NCBI GenBank assembly: GCA_030528605.1
Contig: JAUMYO010000003.1
Location: 21,316 to 73,469, forward strand
Direction of reading: 5' to 3'
From: Peptostreptococcaceae bacterium
Lineage (GTDB): Bacteria; Bacillota; Clostridia; Peptostreptococcales; Filifactoraceae
Length of the DNA stretch: 52,154 bases
The translations under genes were made by a program, and so were the position numbers. Numbering within the stretch: the stretch's first letter is position 1; the number at the start of each line of letters is the position of its first letter. Of this stretch, positions 9,063-18,233 are shown one piece after another. Under the pieces are notes generated by a model. The model made no database searches. It was not told where the DNA came from and saw only the letters and a list, made by a program, of their open reading frames with translations.

Positions 9063-10229
9063 TTACCTTTCAATAAGTTCCGCTAAAAATTCTTTCGCAT
9101 GCTTTTCATCGATCTCACATTTTATAGAAGGATCGATCATTGCCTCCAAAGCATTTCCAATAAACTGTGTCACACCTCGAGTATTTCGTCCCGCCCAATG
9201 GTGCTGACATTTAGTTGCTGCAATTAATTTTTCGTCCAAAAAAGAGTATAGCCTTGCAACGATATCCCCATCATCCTTGATCCCTAAAAGATAGATCATG
9301 TAGACCGATCCTTCTTGAGATAAAAACTCTAGGAGTTTGTCTATATTGTAAGCTTTTGGATTTCCATCTAGAAACAATACCTTTGTTTTAATGTCCGTTT
9401 CAGTATGATAGCCACTATAAACTTTAGTGTAGTCCCCCAGCTTATCTTCTGTTTTGAATTCCGGTAAAGAAGTTTTATTTGTGAGTGCATGGATCATCTG
9501 TTTTTTTAATTCCGAACCATTGTCCGTTATCAAATATTCGATAACTCTGCCTCTTAAATTTACATTATCTATTAGAGCGGCAATAACGATCTCATCTTGA
9601 ACTTTTTCTACACGTTTTTTCAAATCGATCTCCAGGTCACTATAATATTTAGATCGAATAAAATTTTGTGCTCTATCGACAGAAAGAAAAATTTTGTTTC
9701 TGATATTCTCATCCACTTGAAATTTCGATTTCTGTGCTTTTATCTCATTTGTACTCTCAACAAGTCGTTCCAGATTGTCCCTAAACGATAATCCCATATG
9801 ATAAGCAAATAATTCTTCAAAATTATCGGGGCAGTTTTCAAGAGAAGCATATTCCTTCATAATGTCGCTTCCGTTAAAACTCCCTTTAATATTATCTATT
9901 CTCAATTCTTTGGAAGAGTGACTGATCTTCTTTAGAAAAGTGGAATTTGCCAGCAATATATGATTCACTTTGCTTGAAACGATACAGACGAAGAAAGGGA
10001 TATCATCATATTTTTGTAAAGAGGACAAAGATAATACCGTATTACTCATGTTTTTGGTTTCCGATCTGCTGAATCGGATCGCAAAGTCATCACAATAGAA
10101 AACTTTGCGATCACCGGTAAGAGCAAATTTCTTTTTCACTTTCTCAGATAGCAGTGCTTTATCGGCAATGCCATTCAGTTTATTTATAAATTCAAACAGA
10201 TCGTAGATCCTATCTTTATTATATATCAT
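9063..10229 (-). CDS. Probable type II restriction endonuclease
   Basis: The 388-residue product has no firmly recognised domain. The call rests on position and a plausible nuclease core. It follows the DNA methyltransferase gene with an ATGA overlap, the classic layout of type II systems. A PD-(D/E)xK-like signature can be read: a helix with Glu231 (GRVIEYL), then GYHTETDIKTKVLFLDG with Asp279 and Lys281/283, then a strand SVYMIYLLGI. The ending QHHWAGRNTRGVTQF is also reminiscent of restriction enzymes. The N-terminal half is Lys/Ser/Asn-rich. The gene is more AT-rich and carries fewer GATC sites than its neighbours (about one per 70 bp), consistent with acquisition. It could instead be another protein tied to the methylase. 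Confidence 0.65.
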   Translation of the reverse strand: MIYNKDRIYDLFEFINKLNGIADKALLSEKVKKKFALTGDRKVFYCDDFAIRFSRSETKNMSNTVLSLSSLQKYDDIPFFVCIVSSKVNHILLANSTFLKKISHSSKELRIDNIKGSFNGSDIMKEYASLENCPDNFEELFAYHMGLSFRDNLERLVESTNEIKAQKSKFQVDENIRNKIFLSVDRAQNFIRSKYYSDLEIDLKKRVEKVQDEIVIAALIDNVNLRGRVIEYLITDNGSELKKQMIHALTNKTSLPEFKTEDKLGDYTKVYSGYHTETDIKTKVLFLDGNPKAYNIDKLLEFLSQEGSVYMIYLLGIKDDGDIVARLYSFLDEKLIAATKCQHHWAGRNTRGVTQFIGNALEAMIDPSIKCEIDEKHAKEFLAELIER

Positions 10230-11191
10230 TCCAACCCTTCCATAGCGATCTGCAACGGTTTATTTTTCTTTTGGAGAGAGGTCGTATTTCTTTCCCAAAA
10301 AACGCCTTCGGTATAACCTTGTATCGTATCGTCTTGTTCGGCGATCTCTAATCTTTTTTCCGCCCATACACAATATTGTTCATTGATCTCGATCCCCACA
10401 TAATGTCTATTTAATTTTTTTGCTGTAACGGAAGTCGAGCCGGAGCCCAAAAAAGGATCGAAAACAACATCCCCCGGGTTAGAACTCGCTAAGATCATCT
10501 TTGCCAGCAGTTTTTCCGGTTTCTGAGTTGGATGTGCTGTATTTTCAGGCATTGACCAATATGGGATCGATATGTCATCCCAAAAATTAGATGGATACGT
10601 ATTCCTGAAATTTCCCGATCCCGTCTCTTCCCAGTCTTTAGGCTTCCCTTCAATTCGATATGGAGCAACCACTTTCCTTCTTATTTTTACCGCTTCAACA
10701 TTAAATGTATAATTTTTTGAGTTAGTCCCGAACCAAATGTCTTCCATTCCATTCTTCCAATTCATCAGTGCGCCTCGACCTTTTTCCCGCTGCCATGTGA
10801 TCCTGTTCCGGATATAAAAGTACTTCTTCAAAACATTCCCGATGATCAAGCTTGATCTCCAGTCACAGCAGACATAGATCGTTGCTTCTTCCTTAAGTAA
10901 GGGCAGGATCGCCTTGATCCATGATTCTGTATATTCTTCATATAGCTCATCCGAAGTCCTTTTAAATATTTTTCCATTAAAGTCTTTATCTATATTGTAT
11001 GGCGGATCAACGATCAAAAGATCTACAAAATTTGTCGGCAAAAAAGGAGCAACCTCGAATAAGTCCCCTAATATCGTTTTATCAAGTACTTCTTCTACCG
11101 ATCTCTTCTCGGTGATCGAGATACATTTTTGAAGATAGCGTTTCCCTTCATGCACGCTTATATCGATCGTCTTATTCCTAGCAGATCTCAT
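10226..11191 (-). CDS. Type II DNA methyltransferase (beta-class, N6-adenine or N4-cytosine)
   Basis: The 321-residue protein carries catalytic motif IV DPPYNID (Asp62-Tyr65) before the AdoMet-binding motif I FDPFLGSGSTS (about 244-254), the motif order of beta-class methyltransferases. HPTQKPEKLL (about 220) is the typical motif X region. DPPY is most common in N6-adenine enzymes. It would methylate one recognition sequence and protect it from the partner nuclease encoded at once downstream (ATGA overlap), so methylase is translated first. GGGAGA precedes the ATG. Specificity cannot be read from the sequence. Confidence 0.9.
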   Translation of the reverse strand: MRSARNKTIDISVHEGKRYLQKCISITEKRSVEEVLDKTILGDLFEVAPFLPTNFVDLLIVDPPYNIDKDFNGKIFKRTSDELYEEYTESWIKAILPLLKEEATIYVCCDWRSSLIIGNVLKKYFYIRNRITWQREKGRGALMNWKNGMEDIWFGTNSKNYTFNVEAVKIRRKVVAPYRIEGKPKDWEETGSGNFRNTYPSNFWDDISIPYWSMPENTAHPTQKPEKLLAKMILASSNPGDVVFDPFLGSGSTSVTAKKLNRHYVGIEINEQYCVWAEKRLEIAEQDDTIQGYTEGVFWERNTTSLQKKNKPLQIAMEGLE

Positions 11192-11393
11192 AAAATTTCT
11201 CCCATCGATAATTTAGTCCTATATCAACCTCTTTATAATAAAATAGATAGTTGTATCTTGCTTAGATTTTAAAATAGATATTCATACGAAAGCAAGTTAC
11301 AGATGTAACTCTGATCGGCGATCTTGTGTACAGGTCTTGGTATAAGTAAAGTTTTGCCTTCATACTGCCTCAACGATCGACCTAAAGGATCCT

Positions 11394-11651
11394 TCAACGG
11401 TCTTCTTCGATCAGTGCAACGATCTTTTTGACCGCTTCCATCTCATCTTCACCATCCGCGCGAATGATGATCTCGCTTCCCTCCGAGATCGCTGCTGCCA
11501 ATATTCCTACGATACTCTTGGCATTGATCAGCTTGTCTCCATACTCAAAGAAGATGTCTGCCCGATATTTGGTAGAAGTTTTGATAATTTGAGATGCCGT
11601 TTTTGCATGGATCCCCATCTCGTTGATCACTCTGACTTTCTCCGTGTACAT
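11394..11651 (-). CDS. HPr-family phosphocarrier with altered active-site loop
   Basis: The 85-residue protein has HPr length and fold pattern. The phosphorylatable histidine (His15 in GIHAKTA) and the regulatory serine (Ser46 in NAKSIVGIL) are both present. In standard HPr the loop reads G-I/L-H-A-R-P-A; here Arg17 is Lys and Pro18 is Thr. HPr passes phosphate from enzyme I to PTS permeases, and Ser46-P HPr works with CcpA. The altered loop may mean weaker phosphotransfer or a regulatory role. It ends 12 bases after asnA begins upstream, so it is read directly downstream of asnA and probably cotranscribed. GGGGGA precedes the ATG. Confidence 0.88.
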   Translation of the reverse strand: MYTEKVRVINEMGIHAKTASQIIKTSTKYRADIFFEYGDKLINAKSIVGILAAAISEGSEIIIRADGEDEMEAVKKIVALIEEDR

Positions 11652-11662
11652 CGTTCCCCCAT

Positions 11663-12676
11663 TTACAATAAATTAATATTATGCTGTTTACACAACTCGA
11701 TCGTTTCCTCATCCCAGATCGATACCTGGACCTCTCCGATATGCGCTTTTCTCAGGAAAAACATACAGATCCTCGATTGACCGATCCCGCCGCCGATCGT
11801 AAACGGAACTGAGTTGTTCAAGACGCTTTTTTGAAAATCCAACTCCAGCTTATATTCCTGTTTGCGAATTTTGATCTGCTTCAGCAATGACGGCGCATCC
11901 ACTCGGATCCCCATCGAAGACAGTTCCAATGCGATATCCAAAACATCATAGTAAAACAGGATATCTCCGTTGAGCTCCCAGTCATCATAGTCCGCCGCAC
12001 GCCCGTCATGCATCTCGCCGTTGGAAAGAAGTTTTCCGATCTGCATGATGAATACCGCACCATGTTTTTTGGCGATCTCATACTCTCTCTGCTTCGGCGT
12101 CAGATCCGGATACAGATCGAGCAGATCCTGTGATGTGATGAAAAAGATCTCCTTCGGCAGCTCCGTTACGATCTGCGGAAATTCGTAATTCATCTTATAA
12201 GAAGTGATCTTAAAAACTTCATAAATGTCTTTTACGATCGAGATCAAGGTCTCCAGCGTACGATCTTCTTCCGGTATCACCTTTTCCCAGTCCCACTGGT
12301 CTACATAGATCGAATGGATGTTATCCAGCTCTTCATCCCGGCGTACCGCATTCATATCGGTGTAGATCCCTTTGCCTACTTCCACACCATAGCTTCCCAG
12401 TGCCATTCTTTTCCATTTTGCGAGCGATTGAACGATCTCGGCATGATATCCCGTATCCAACATATCAAAACCGACCGGTCGCTCCACTCCGTTCAGATCG
12501 TCGTTGAGCCCTGTTGATCTTTTTACGAACAAAGGTGCCGATACCCTGGTCAGATCTAATTTTCGCGAGAGTTCTTTTTCGAATTTATCCTTAAGTACCT
12601 TGATCGCGACTTCCGTCTCCATCAAGCTCAGCTTGCTTCTATAATCCTTCGGGATGATCACTTTTTCCTTGCTCAT
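11663..12676 (-). CDS. asnA: Aspartate-ammonia ligase (asparagine synthetase A)
   Basis: The 337-residue enzyme makes asparagine from aspartate, ammonia and ATP and is related to class II aminoacyl-tRNA synthetases. Family hallmarks are seen: RVSAPLFV near 45, NGVERPVGFD, HSLAKWKR-like QSLAKWKRMALG, GIYTDMNAVRRDE, HSIYVDQWDWE, and the class II motif 3-like GGGIGQSRICMFFL near 295-308. Length matches E. coli AsnA (330). AGGAGA precedes the ATG. It sits between the RNase G gene and the HPr-like gene on the same strand. Confidence 0.97.
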   Translation of the reverse strand: MSKEKVIIPKDYRSKLSLMETEVAIKVLKDKFEKELSRKLDLTRVSAPLFVKRSTGLNDDLNGVERPVGFDMLDTGYHAEIVQSLAKWKRMALGSYGVEVGKGIYTDMNAVRRDEELDNIHSIYVDQWDWEKVIPEEDRTLETLISIVKDIYEVFKITSYKMNYEFPQIVTELPKEIFFITSQDLLDLYPDLTPKQREYEIAKKHGAVFIMQIGKLLSNGEMHDGRAADYDDWELNGDILFYYDVLDIALELSSMGIRVDAPSLLKQIKIRKQEYKLELDFQKSVLNNSVPFTIGGGIGQSRICMFFLRKAHIGEVQVSIWDEETIELCKQHNINLL

Positions 12677-12685
12677 ATCTTTCTC

Positions 12686-14026
12686 CTAATCCATCTCGAT
12701 CCTGTCGATATCTTCATAGACCAACCGATATCCCCCTTCGTGATCCGACAAAAGGTCACGCACCTCCTCGAGCGTCTTCTCACTTATAAAACGAGGTAAC
12801 CTGACAAGGAGCTCCGTTTGAGGCTGATGTTTCGATCTAACGTGGATCTCCGACTCAAAGAGGTCCAGCAACGCATTCTCGTTTAATAGAAGCCCTGTCC
12901 CGCGGCAATGCGTGCAAGCTCTTCCGATCGTTCGGATGATATCTCTCTCGCTTTTTTCGACGACCAGTTGGAGCATCGAGCTATGTGCCAAGGAGTGACT
13001 GATGATCTTTCTATCTCTATTATAATGGTTTTTTATTTTTTTTTCTATGAAATCTTCTAATTTCTTCTGACCGATCTTGTCCATCGAAACGAAATCGATC
13101 AGGATCATACCCCCGATCCCAAGTAATTCAAGCAGGTTCAAAATTTTTATAAATGCTTGCTGATTGACCTGTAAGATCTTGTTCTCCCGAAGCGCGTCCG
13201 GACGCATGTAACCTGTGTTGACATCGATCACACAGAGTGCTTCCAGATGATCGATGCTCAGACGGAGATCTTCGTAGATATGATCTCGTCTCAACAGGTC
13301 CTCGAGTTTTACATCGTAGCTGTCAAACAGGTACCGATCCTGATGGACTACTTCGATCGAACGGCCGGAAAAAGTCTTCCGAAGCACTTTGCAGAAAGGC
13401 TCCTCATTACATAAGATCTGTTTTGCCCGATGCTCTTGCAAAATATTTTCAACGGTCGCGATCGGGTCATAGGGATCGAACTTGAGCCCAATCCCCTGTT
13501 CTTCCGTCGCTTTGAATTTTTTATCCAAAAGGGCAAGCTCGGATCGGATCTCATCCAGTCTATCCAAATGAGCCTTGGTCCGAAGCAATATCCCGTAGTC
13601 GCTCGCTCTTGTCTCGTCAATGATCCTCGCAAGTTCTTGCGCATCGTGATCATTCGCGTTTTTCTTCGATACGATGACCCGGTCCTCTCCGCGGATCAGG
13701 ACCGCATATTCGCCCCCGATCGTAATATCTGTTGATGCCTTTGCTTTCTTTGACTTTTCTTCTTCCCGTACGATCTGTACCAACAGCTCCTCACCTACCG
13801 CAAGCTTTCGGGAAGACGGCAGGAAGACTTCCCGATCTTTTCCGATCAGGATCATCGCCGCATGCATCGCCGAATTGTAGTGTTTGACCTTGCCGCGATA
13901 GATCTGCCCGACTCGGGGACTTCCCGTTTTCGGCACGATCTGAATGTCGACTAATCTTTTATCCCGATCGATCACGGCATATTTGTCATATCGTCTCGAG
14001 TATTCGATCAACAATCTCTTATACAA
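12686..14026 (-). CDS. rng: Ribonuclease E/G family endoribonuclease
   Basis: The 446-residue RNase G-type enzyme cuts single-stranded AU-rich RNA. An S1-like domain begins near 37 (RVGQIYRGKVKHYN). The catalytic magnesium aspartates are in CVIDVNTG and GMILIDFVSM. The zinc-link cysteines are in ACTHCRGTG. RVIVSKKNAN is the family's 5'-sensor region. It has no long scaffold tail, as expected of RNase G rather than RNase E. Its start overlaps the end of the DUF2344 gene, so RNA decay and the radical SAM pair are coupled in one operon, a common arrangement in Clostridia. Confidence 0.93.
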   Translation of the reverse strand: MYKRLLIEYSRRYDKYAVIDRDKRLVDIQIVPKTGSPRVGQIYRGKVKHYNSAMHAAMILIGKDREVFLPSSRKLAVGEELLVQIVREEEKSKKAKASTDITIGGEYAVLIRGEDRVIVSKKNANDHDAQELARIIDETRASDYGILLRTKAHLDRLDEIRSELALLDKKFKATEEQGIGLKFDPYDPIATVENILQEHRAKQILCNEEPFCKVLRKTFSGRSIEVVHQDRYLFDSYDVKLEDLLRRDHIYEDLRLSIDHLEALCVIDVNTGYMRPDALRENKILQVNQQAFIKILNLLELLGIGGMILIDFVSMDKIGQKKLEDFIEKKIKNHYNRDRKIISHSLAHSSMLQLVVEKSERDIIRTIGRACTHCRGTGLLLNENALLDLFESEIHVRSKHQPQTELLVRLPRFISEKTLEEVRDLLSDHEGGYRLVYEDIDRIEMD

Positions 14027-14672
14027 GCTTCAGTCCCTTTCCGTCAAAAAAATACAGATCCTTCTTCAATATTTGATAAGCGTCATACTCCTTACCGGCT
14101 TTTGAATCGATGATCTCCAGAAGTTCCGAAGGCTTCATCGCCCCATTCACCGAATTGAGCAGCGTCGCATAGAGTTTTTGGTCCCGTATAAAGATCTCCT
14201 CGATCCGATCCTTGGCATTGATCTCCATCAGTTTGCCCTTTTTGTTCTTTTTTCGGATCGGGATATATTCTTCGCGCGCGATCTCTTCAACGATCTTCTC
14301 CAGTTCTTCATCAAAGGGATCCAGCGAAAATTCATATCGACTGTGCGTTGACAAAGTAGCGATCCCACCCATCTTGTCGATCGGATAGCTCTCTAAGATC
14401 TCCACTCCCCGCGGCAATGCCTTGTTGAGTTTGTCTTGTACCTCCTGCGGCGAGATCTCGTCCGCCACATCCATATCCAGATACTCACAGATGCTTTCCA
14501 CCCCCAGGCTGAGCGCCGGCGAGAAAGACAGTTTCGGATGCGGGTGGAATCCCTGACTGTAATTCAATCTGATCGATTCACGACGCAAGGCTCGTATGAA
14601 GATCCTCAGCAGGTCCAGATGTGAAACAAAGGCAATGTCGCCCAGCTTTGAATATTTGCAACGTATGATCAT
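14019..14672 (-). CDS. DUF2344 (TIGR03936) family protein
   Basis: The 217-residue protein begins MIIRCKYSKLGDIAFVSHLDLLRIFIRALRR-like sequence followed by GFHPHPKLSFSPALSLGVES, the hallmark of the radical SAM-linked DUF2344 family. Its function is unknown. It is nearly always encoded beside the TIGR03960 radical SAM protein and is sometimes fused to it. The start at 14672 overlaps the stop of that upstream gene as ATGA. A longer in-frame reading to 14816 would run antiparallel to the family pattern and is rejected. A Lys-rich insert (KKNKKGK) lies mid-protein. Confidence 0.9.
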   Translation of the reverse strand: MIIRCKYSKLGDIAFVSHLDLLRIFIRALRRESIRLNYSQGFHPHPKLSFSPALSLGVESICEYLDMDVADEISPQEVQDKLNKALPRGVEILESYPIDKMGGIATLSTHSRYEFSLDPFDEELEKIVEEIAREEYIPIRKKNKKGKLMEINAKDRIEEIFIRDQKLYATLLNSVNGAMKPSELLEIIDSKAGKEYDAYQILKKDLYFFDGKGLKLV

Positions 14673-16504
14673 CTGCAAAGCCCCTTCCCTACTCCTTGAT
14701 CGATGCCACAGCCGATGCAATGTTTTCTGCAATCGACAGACTCTTTCGCCTCGTAAGCCAACCCACATTCTCTTTGCAGGAATTTTTTGCTCACGCCGCA
14801 GGACAGATGATCCCACGGCAGCTTCTGATCCATCGCCAGACCTTTGTTGGCAAAGATCGAAGGATCGATCCCCACCGTCTCAAAAGCTTTCATCCAGACA
14901 TCATATTTGAAATGTTCGCCCCAGCTGTCGAATTTACAGCCATTTCGGAAAGCCTCGTAGATCACCTGCGAGATCCTGCGGTCTCCTCTTGCGATCACCG
15001 CCTCCAAAAAACTCAGCTGATTATCATGATAGTTGAAAGTGATGTTGCGATGTCTCAGCTTTTCCTTCAGATATTGCTGCTTTTGTGCCATCACTTCCTG
15101 CGTATCCTGTCCGAACCATTGGAAAGGTGTATTCGGTTTCGGCACAAAAACCGATGTACTCACCGTCACATTGAAATTATTGATATTTTTTGTCCCGTTG
15201 ACGCTCTTGTAGACATCGATGACCGTATGCGCCAGGTCGACGATCCCGTCCAGATCCTCATAGGTCTCCGTCGGCAGTCCCGTCATAAAATAAAGCTTCA
15301 CATTACGCCAGCCGCTGCCGAAAGCTTTTGTAGTTGCCGCGATCAGATCGTCCTTCGTCACGCCTTTGTTGATGACATCGCGCAAGCGCTGCGTCCCGGC
15401 TTCCGGTGCCAAAGTAAGACCCGATCGGCGCACGGTCTGGATCTTTTCCGCCATCTCAACGGAGAAATTATCCACGCGCAGCGACGGGAGCGAAAGGCTC
15501 AACATATCTTTAGAATAACGTGCGTTCAAACTGTCCAGCAAAACCTCCAGACCCGAGTAATCGCTCGTACTCAAAGAAGTCAGCGACATCTCTTCATATC
15601 CCGTAGCCTGCACGAGACAGTCCGCCGTCTTCAGCAAAGTCGGGATACTTCTCTCCCTCACCGGACGATACACGATCCCCGCCTGACAAAAGCGGCATCC
15701 TCTCGTACATCCGCGGAATAGTTCCAGCATGATACGCGAATGGACGATGTCGATATGAGGGACCATCATCTTCTCCATAATGAAAGCCTCGTCGAGGTCG
15801 CGTACGATCCTCTTTTCGATGATCGCAGGGATATCCTCCTCGATCGGCTCGATCCCGTCAAAAACACCGTCCTTATACTTTGGCTCATACAGCGACGGGA
15901 CATAGGCTCCCCCGATCTTTTGAGCGACCTTCTTCAGAAAACGCCTTCTGCTGTATCCATTCTTCTTTTCTTCACGATACAAAGCCATCAGCTCCGGCAG
16001 AGATTCCTCCCCCTCGCCCAACAGCACGATGTCGGCAAAATCGGCAAGCGGCTCCACATTGTAAGCACAAGGTCCGCCGAACACGATCAACGGCTCCTCC
16101 TCGCCGCGATCTTTTGCAAAAATATTGATCCCGCCCATTTCCAGGAGGTTCAATATATTTGTATAGGACATTTCATATTGTAGTGTCACACCGACGAAAT
16201 CGAATCGATCGAGCGGTGTCTTGCTCTCCAAAGAAAACAGCTTCATCGAATTTGCCCGGAGCAGATCCTCCATATCCGTTCCGACCGAAAAAGCCCTTTC
16301 ACACCAGACATAGTCCAAACTGTTCAATACGCCGTACAGGATGTGGAGTCCCAAATGGCTCATTCCGATCTCGTACACATCAGGAAAGCAGAATGCAAAT
16401 CGTATGTCTACTTCCTTCGGATCCTTCATCACCGCATTAAACTCATTTCCTAAATACCTTCCCGGCTTGTCGACCTTGCCGAGAAAGCTTTTCAATTTTT
16501 GCAT
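14669..16504 (-). CDS. TIGR03960 B12-binding-like radical SAM protein
   Basis: The 611-residue protein has an N-terminal cobalamin-binding-like Rossmann domain (about 1-220; DIRFAFCFPDVYEIGMSHLG, VFGGPCAYNVEPLADFAD) and a radical SAM domain with the CxxxCxxC cluster motif CTRGCRFCQAG. Radical SAM strands continue through TLAPEAGTQRLRDVI and YFMTGLPTETYED. A cysteine pair CRKHCIGCG closes the C-terminus. The family is likely a tRNA or rRNA modification enzyme, but the reaction is not established. GGAGGGG precedes the ATG. It is coupled to DUF2344 and RNase G downstream. Confidence 0.93.
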   Translation of the reverse strand: MQKLKSFLGKVDKPGRYLGNEFNAVMKDPKEVDIRFAFCFPDVYEIGMSHLGLHILYGVLNSLDYVWCERAFSVGTDMEDLLRANSMKLFSLESKTPLDRFDFVGVTLQYEMSYTNILNLLEMGGINIFAKDRGEEEPLIVFGGPCAYNVEPLADFADIVLLGEGEESLPELMALYREEKKNGYSRRRFLKKVAQKIGGAYVPSLYEPKYKDGVFDGIEPIEEDIPAIIEKRIVRDLDEAFIMEKMMVPHIDIVHSRIMLELFRGCTRGCRFCQAGIVYRPVRERSIPTLLKTADCLVQATGYEEMSLTSLSTSDYSGLEVLLDSLNARYSKDMLSLSLPSLRVDNFSVEMAEKIQTVRRSGLTLAPEAGTQRLRDVINKGVTKDDLIAATTKAFGSGWRNVKLYFMTGLPTETYEDLDGIVDLAHTVIDVYKSVNGTKNINNFNVTVSTSVFVPKPNTPFQWFGQDTQEVMAQKQQYLKEKLRHRNITFNYHDNQLSFLEAVIARGDRRISQVIYEAFRNGCKFDSWGEHFKYDVWMKAFETVGIDPSIFANKGLAMDQKLPWDHLSCGVSKKFLQRECGLAYEAKESVDCRKHCIGCGIDQGVGKGLCR

Positions 16505-16515
16505 TACCCCTCCGT

Positions 16516-17001
16516 CTATTTAAAGATCCTACTCTCCAAGTAATTTAATGCCCCGAATCTCGGGTCATATTTTTCTTTTGACAATAGATAGTGATAGATC
16601 TCTCTTGCTCGATCCTTGTTGCCGATGTTGTAATTCGCCACGACGATCGAAGCATAGATCCTGTTGTACGGGATCTTCGCTTTCTTGATATAAGGCCAGG
16701 CGATATCAAAATGTTTTACCGCCTCTTCATTCTTTCGTTGCTGGTAGTAATTCACGCCCAGCTGAAAATGGATGAAGCTGCGTTCTTCCTCCGATAGATC
16801 ATCAAAAGCATCCAATGCGCTAAGAAGCACCTTGTTCGCATAATTTCGCATACGAAAAAAAGACACCGCATAGTTTGCTCTCTTCATATAGTCCTGTGGT
16901 GTCTCCAATTTTGAAAAAAAGGTTTTATAGATGGACCGAAGTACCATCAGTCCACAAAAAATATAAAAGATCGTAAAAAAGATCTGATTTGAATCATTCA
17001 T
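16516..17001 (-). CDS. Membrane-anchored TPR-like protein
   Basis: The 161-residue product has one N-terminal transmembrane segment (IFFTIFYIFCGLMVLRSIY, about 8-26) and then helical pairs resembling tetratricopeptide repeats (FIHFQLGVNYYQQRKNEEAVKHF; IYASIVVANYNIGNKDRAREIY). It would sit in the membrane with a cytoplasmic protein-binding domain. No specific function is recognised. Its start overlaps the end of scpB by 8 bases, so it belongs to the scpA-scpB transcript. Confidence 0.7.
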   Translation of the reverse strand: MNDSNQIFFTIFYIFCGLMVLRSIYKTFFSKLETPQDYMKRANYAVSFFRMRNYANKVLLSALDAFDDLSEEERSFIHFQLGVNYYQQRKNEEAVKHFDIAWPYIKKAKIPYNRIYASIVVANYNIGNKDRAREIYHYLLSKEKYDPRFGALNYLESRIFK

Positions 17002-17536
17002 CCTCGTTCTCCGTCATTGCCACCTTCGGAAGATCCTTGATCTTCTCGATCCCAAATTCTCTTAAAAATTTCTCCGTCGTACCATAGAGGATCGGCTTTC
17101 CGATCCGATCCAATCGCCCCTTCTCCTCGATCAGCCCGAGATCCAACAGATTCGAGACCACACCGTCAGACTTGACGCCGCGGATCTCATCGATCTCAAG
17201 CTTTGTGATCGGCTGTTTGTAGGCGATGATACTGATCACTTCGAGCGATGCCTGCGTGAGCGTTTTTTTCTTACGCTTCACGATCAGCCCTTCGACATAA
17301 GGATTGTTGATCTCTTTGGAGACGATCTCATACCGATCCTCCATCCGAAGGAGCGACAGGCCGCTGTCCGAACGATCATATTTGCCGGAGAGTTCATCCA
17401 AAGCTGCTCGGACCTCCTTGATCGAGATCTCGGGCGATCGCTCCGTGATGATCTTGGTAAGATCTCGCGCGGACATCGATTCGGATGCCACAAACAGAAG
17501 TGATTCTATAATGCTGACCAGATTGTTAATTTCCAT
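16994..17536 (-). CDS. scpB: Segregation and condensation protein B
   Basis: The 180-residue kleisin partner of the SMC complex in chromosome compaction is recognised by IIESLLFVASESMSARDL at the start and by TQASLEVISIIAYKQPITKLEIDEIRGV with the following RLDRIGKPILYGTTEKFL, the conserved paired winged-helix domains. Its start lies 10 bases inside the end of scpA, implying coupled translation of the 2:1 partners. Confidence 0.96.
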   Translation of the reverse strand: MEINNLVSIIESLLFVASESMSARDLTKIITERSPEISIKEVRAALDELSGKYDRSDSGLSLLRMEDRYEIVSKEINNPYVEGLIVKRKKKTLTQASLEVISIIAYKQPITKLEIDEIRGVKSDGVVSNLLDLGLIEEKGRLDRIGKPILYGTTEKFLREFGIEKIKDLPKVAMTENEDE

Positions 17537-18233
17537 CCCCCATCCTCTCGATCAATATACTGTCAAAAATTCGTTTTTGACTCAACAGCACTTTTTGCTC
17601 TTTTGAAAGCTCCAATACGCCAAGCAGACTGGCTACGACATCGTCCTTGATCTGACCGTTGACGATCTTGTCAAAATAGACCTTGCTCAAACGATCTAGG
17701 ATCTGCTCGATCTCAAAGATCTTGTCTTCCACCGAGATCTTTTTGTAGCTGACCAGATTGCTCCGCACCATCCTTTTGCTCTCTTTGACAAATTTTGAAT
17801 ACATCGCAAAGATGTCGATCACGGTATAGGTCGAGAAATCGACCGTTTCTTCGATCAAGATCTCCGCACCCTTATTGGTATATAAGACCTGCGTATTTTC
17901 ATAACGCTCTTTGAGCATCACGGAGATCGCTTTATAGTATCTATACTGCTCCAACAGATCATAAAGCTCTTTTCCCGGGTCCTCCTCTTCATCCGACTTG
18001 TCATTGATAAAAATAAAGTATCTTGATTTCAGCTCGATCAGCGTGCTTGCCATCACGATAAATTCCGAGGCGATCTCGCAATTATTTTTGTTTTCATTCC
18101 GAATGATCTCCAGGTACTGCTCGATGATATCCTTGATAAAAATTTCTTTGATATCACATTTGTTTGCCTTGATCAGCTCCAACAGCAGATCCAAAGGTCC
18201 CTGAAAATCGATACTGCCGATCTTATATTCCAT
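17526..18233 (-). CDS. scpA: Segregation and condensation protein A (kleisin)
   Basis: The 235-residue kleisin bridges SMC heads. FQGPLDLLLELIKANKCDI at the N-terminus and EFIVMASTLIELKSRYF are the family hallmarks; the C-terminal winged helix follows after an acidic linker (DKSDEEEDPG). The ATG is immediately next to the M50 protease stop (18234), so the genes are cotranscribed. scpB overlaps its 3' end. Confidence 0.95.
   Translation of the reverse strand: MEYKIGSIDFQGPLDLLLELIKANKCDIKEIFIKDIIEQYLEIIRNENKNNCEIASEFIVMASTLIELKSRYFIFINDKSDEEEDPGKELYDLLEQYRYYKAISVMLKERYENTQVLYTNKGAEILIEETVDFSTYTVIDIFAMYSKFVKESKRMVRSNLVSYKKISVEDKIFEIEQILDRLSKVYFDKIVNGQIKDDVVASLLGVLELSKEQKVLLSQKRIFDSILIERMGDGN

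Noticed and set aside
14696-15721. 341-codon open frame on the plus strand
   Set aside because: Antisense to the TIGR03960 radical SAM gene; rich in His, Arg and Gln without domain pattern.
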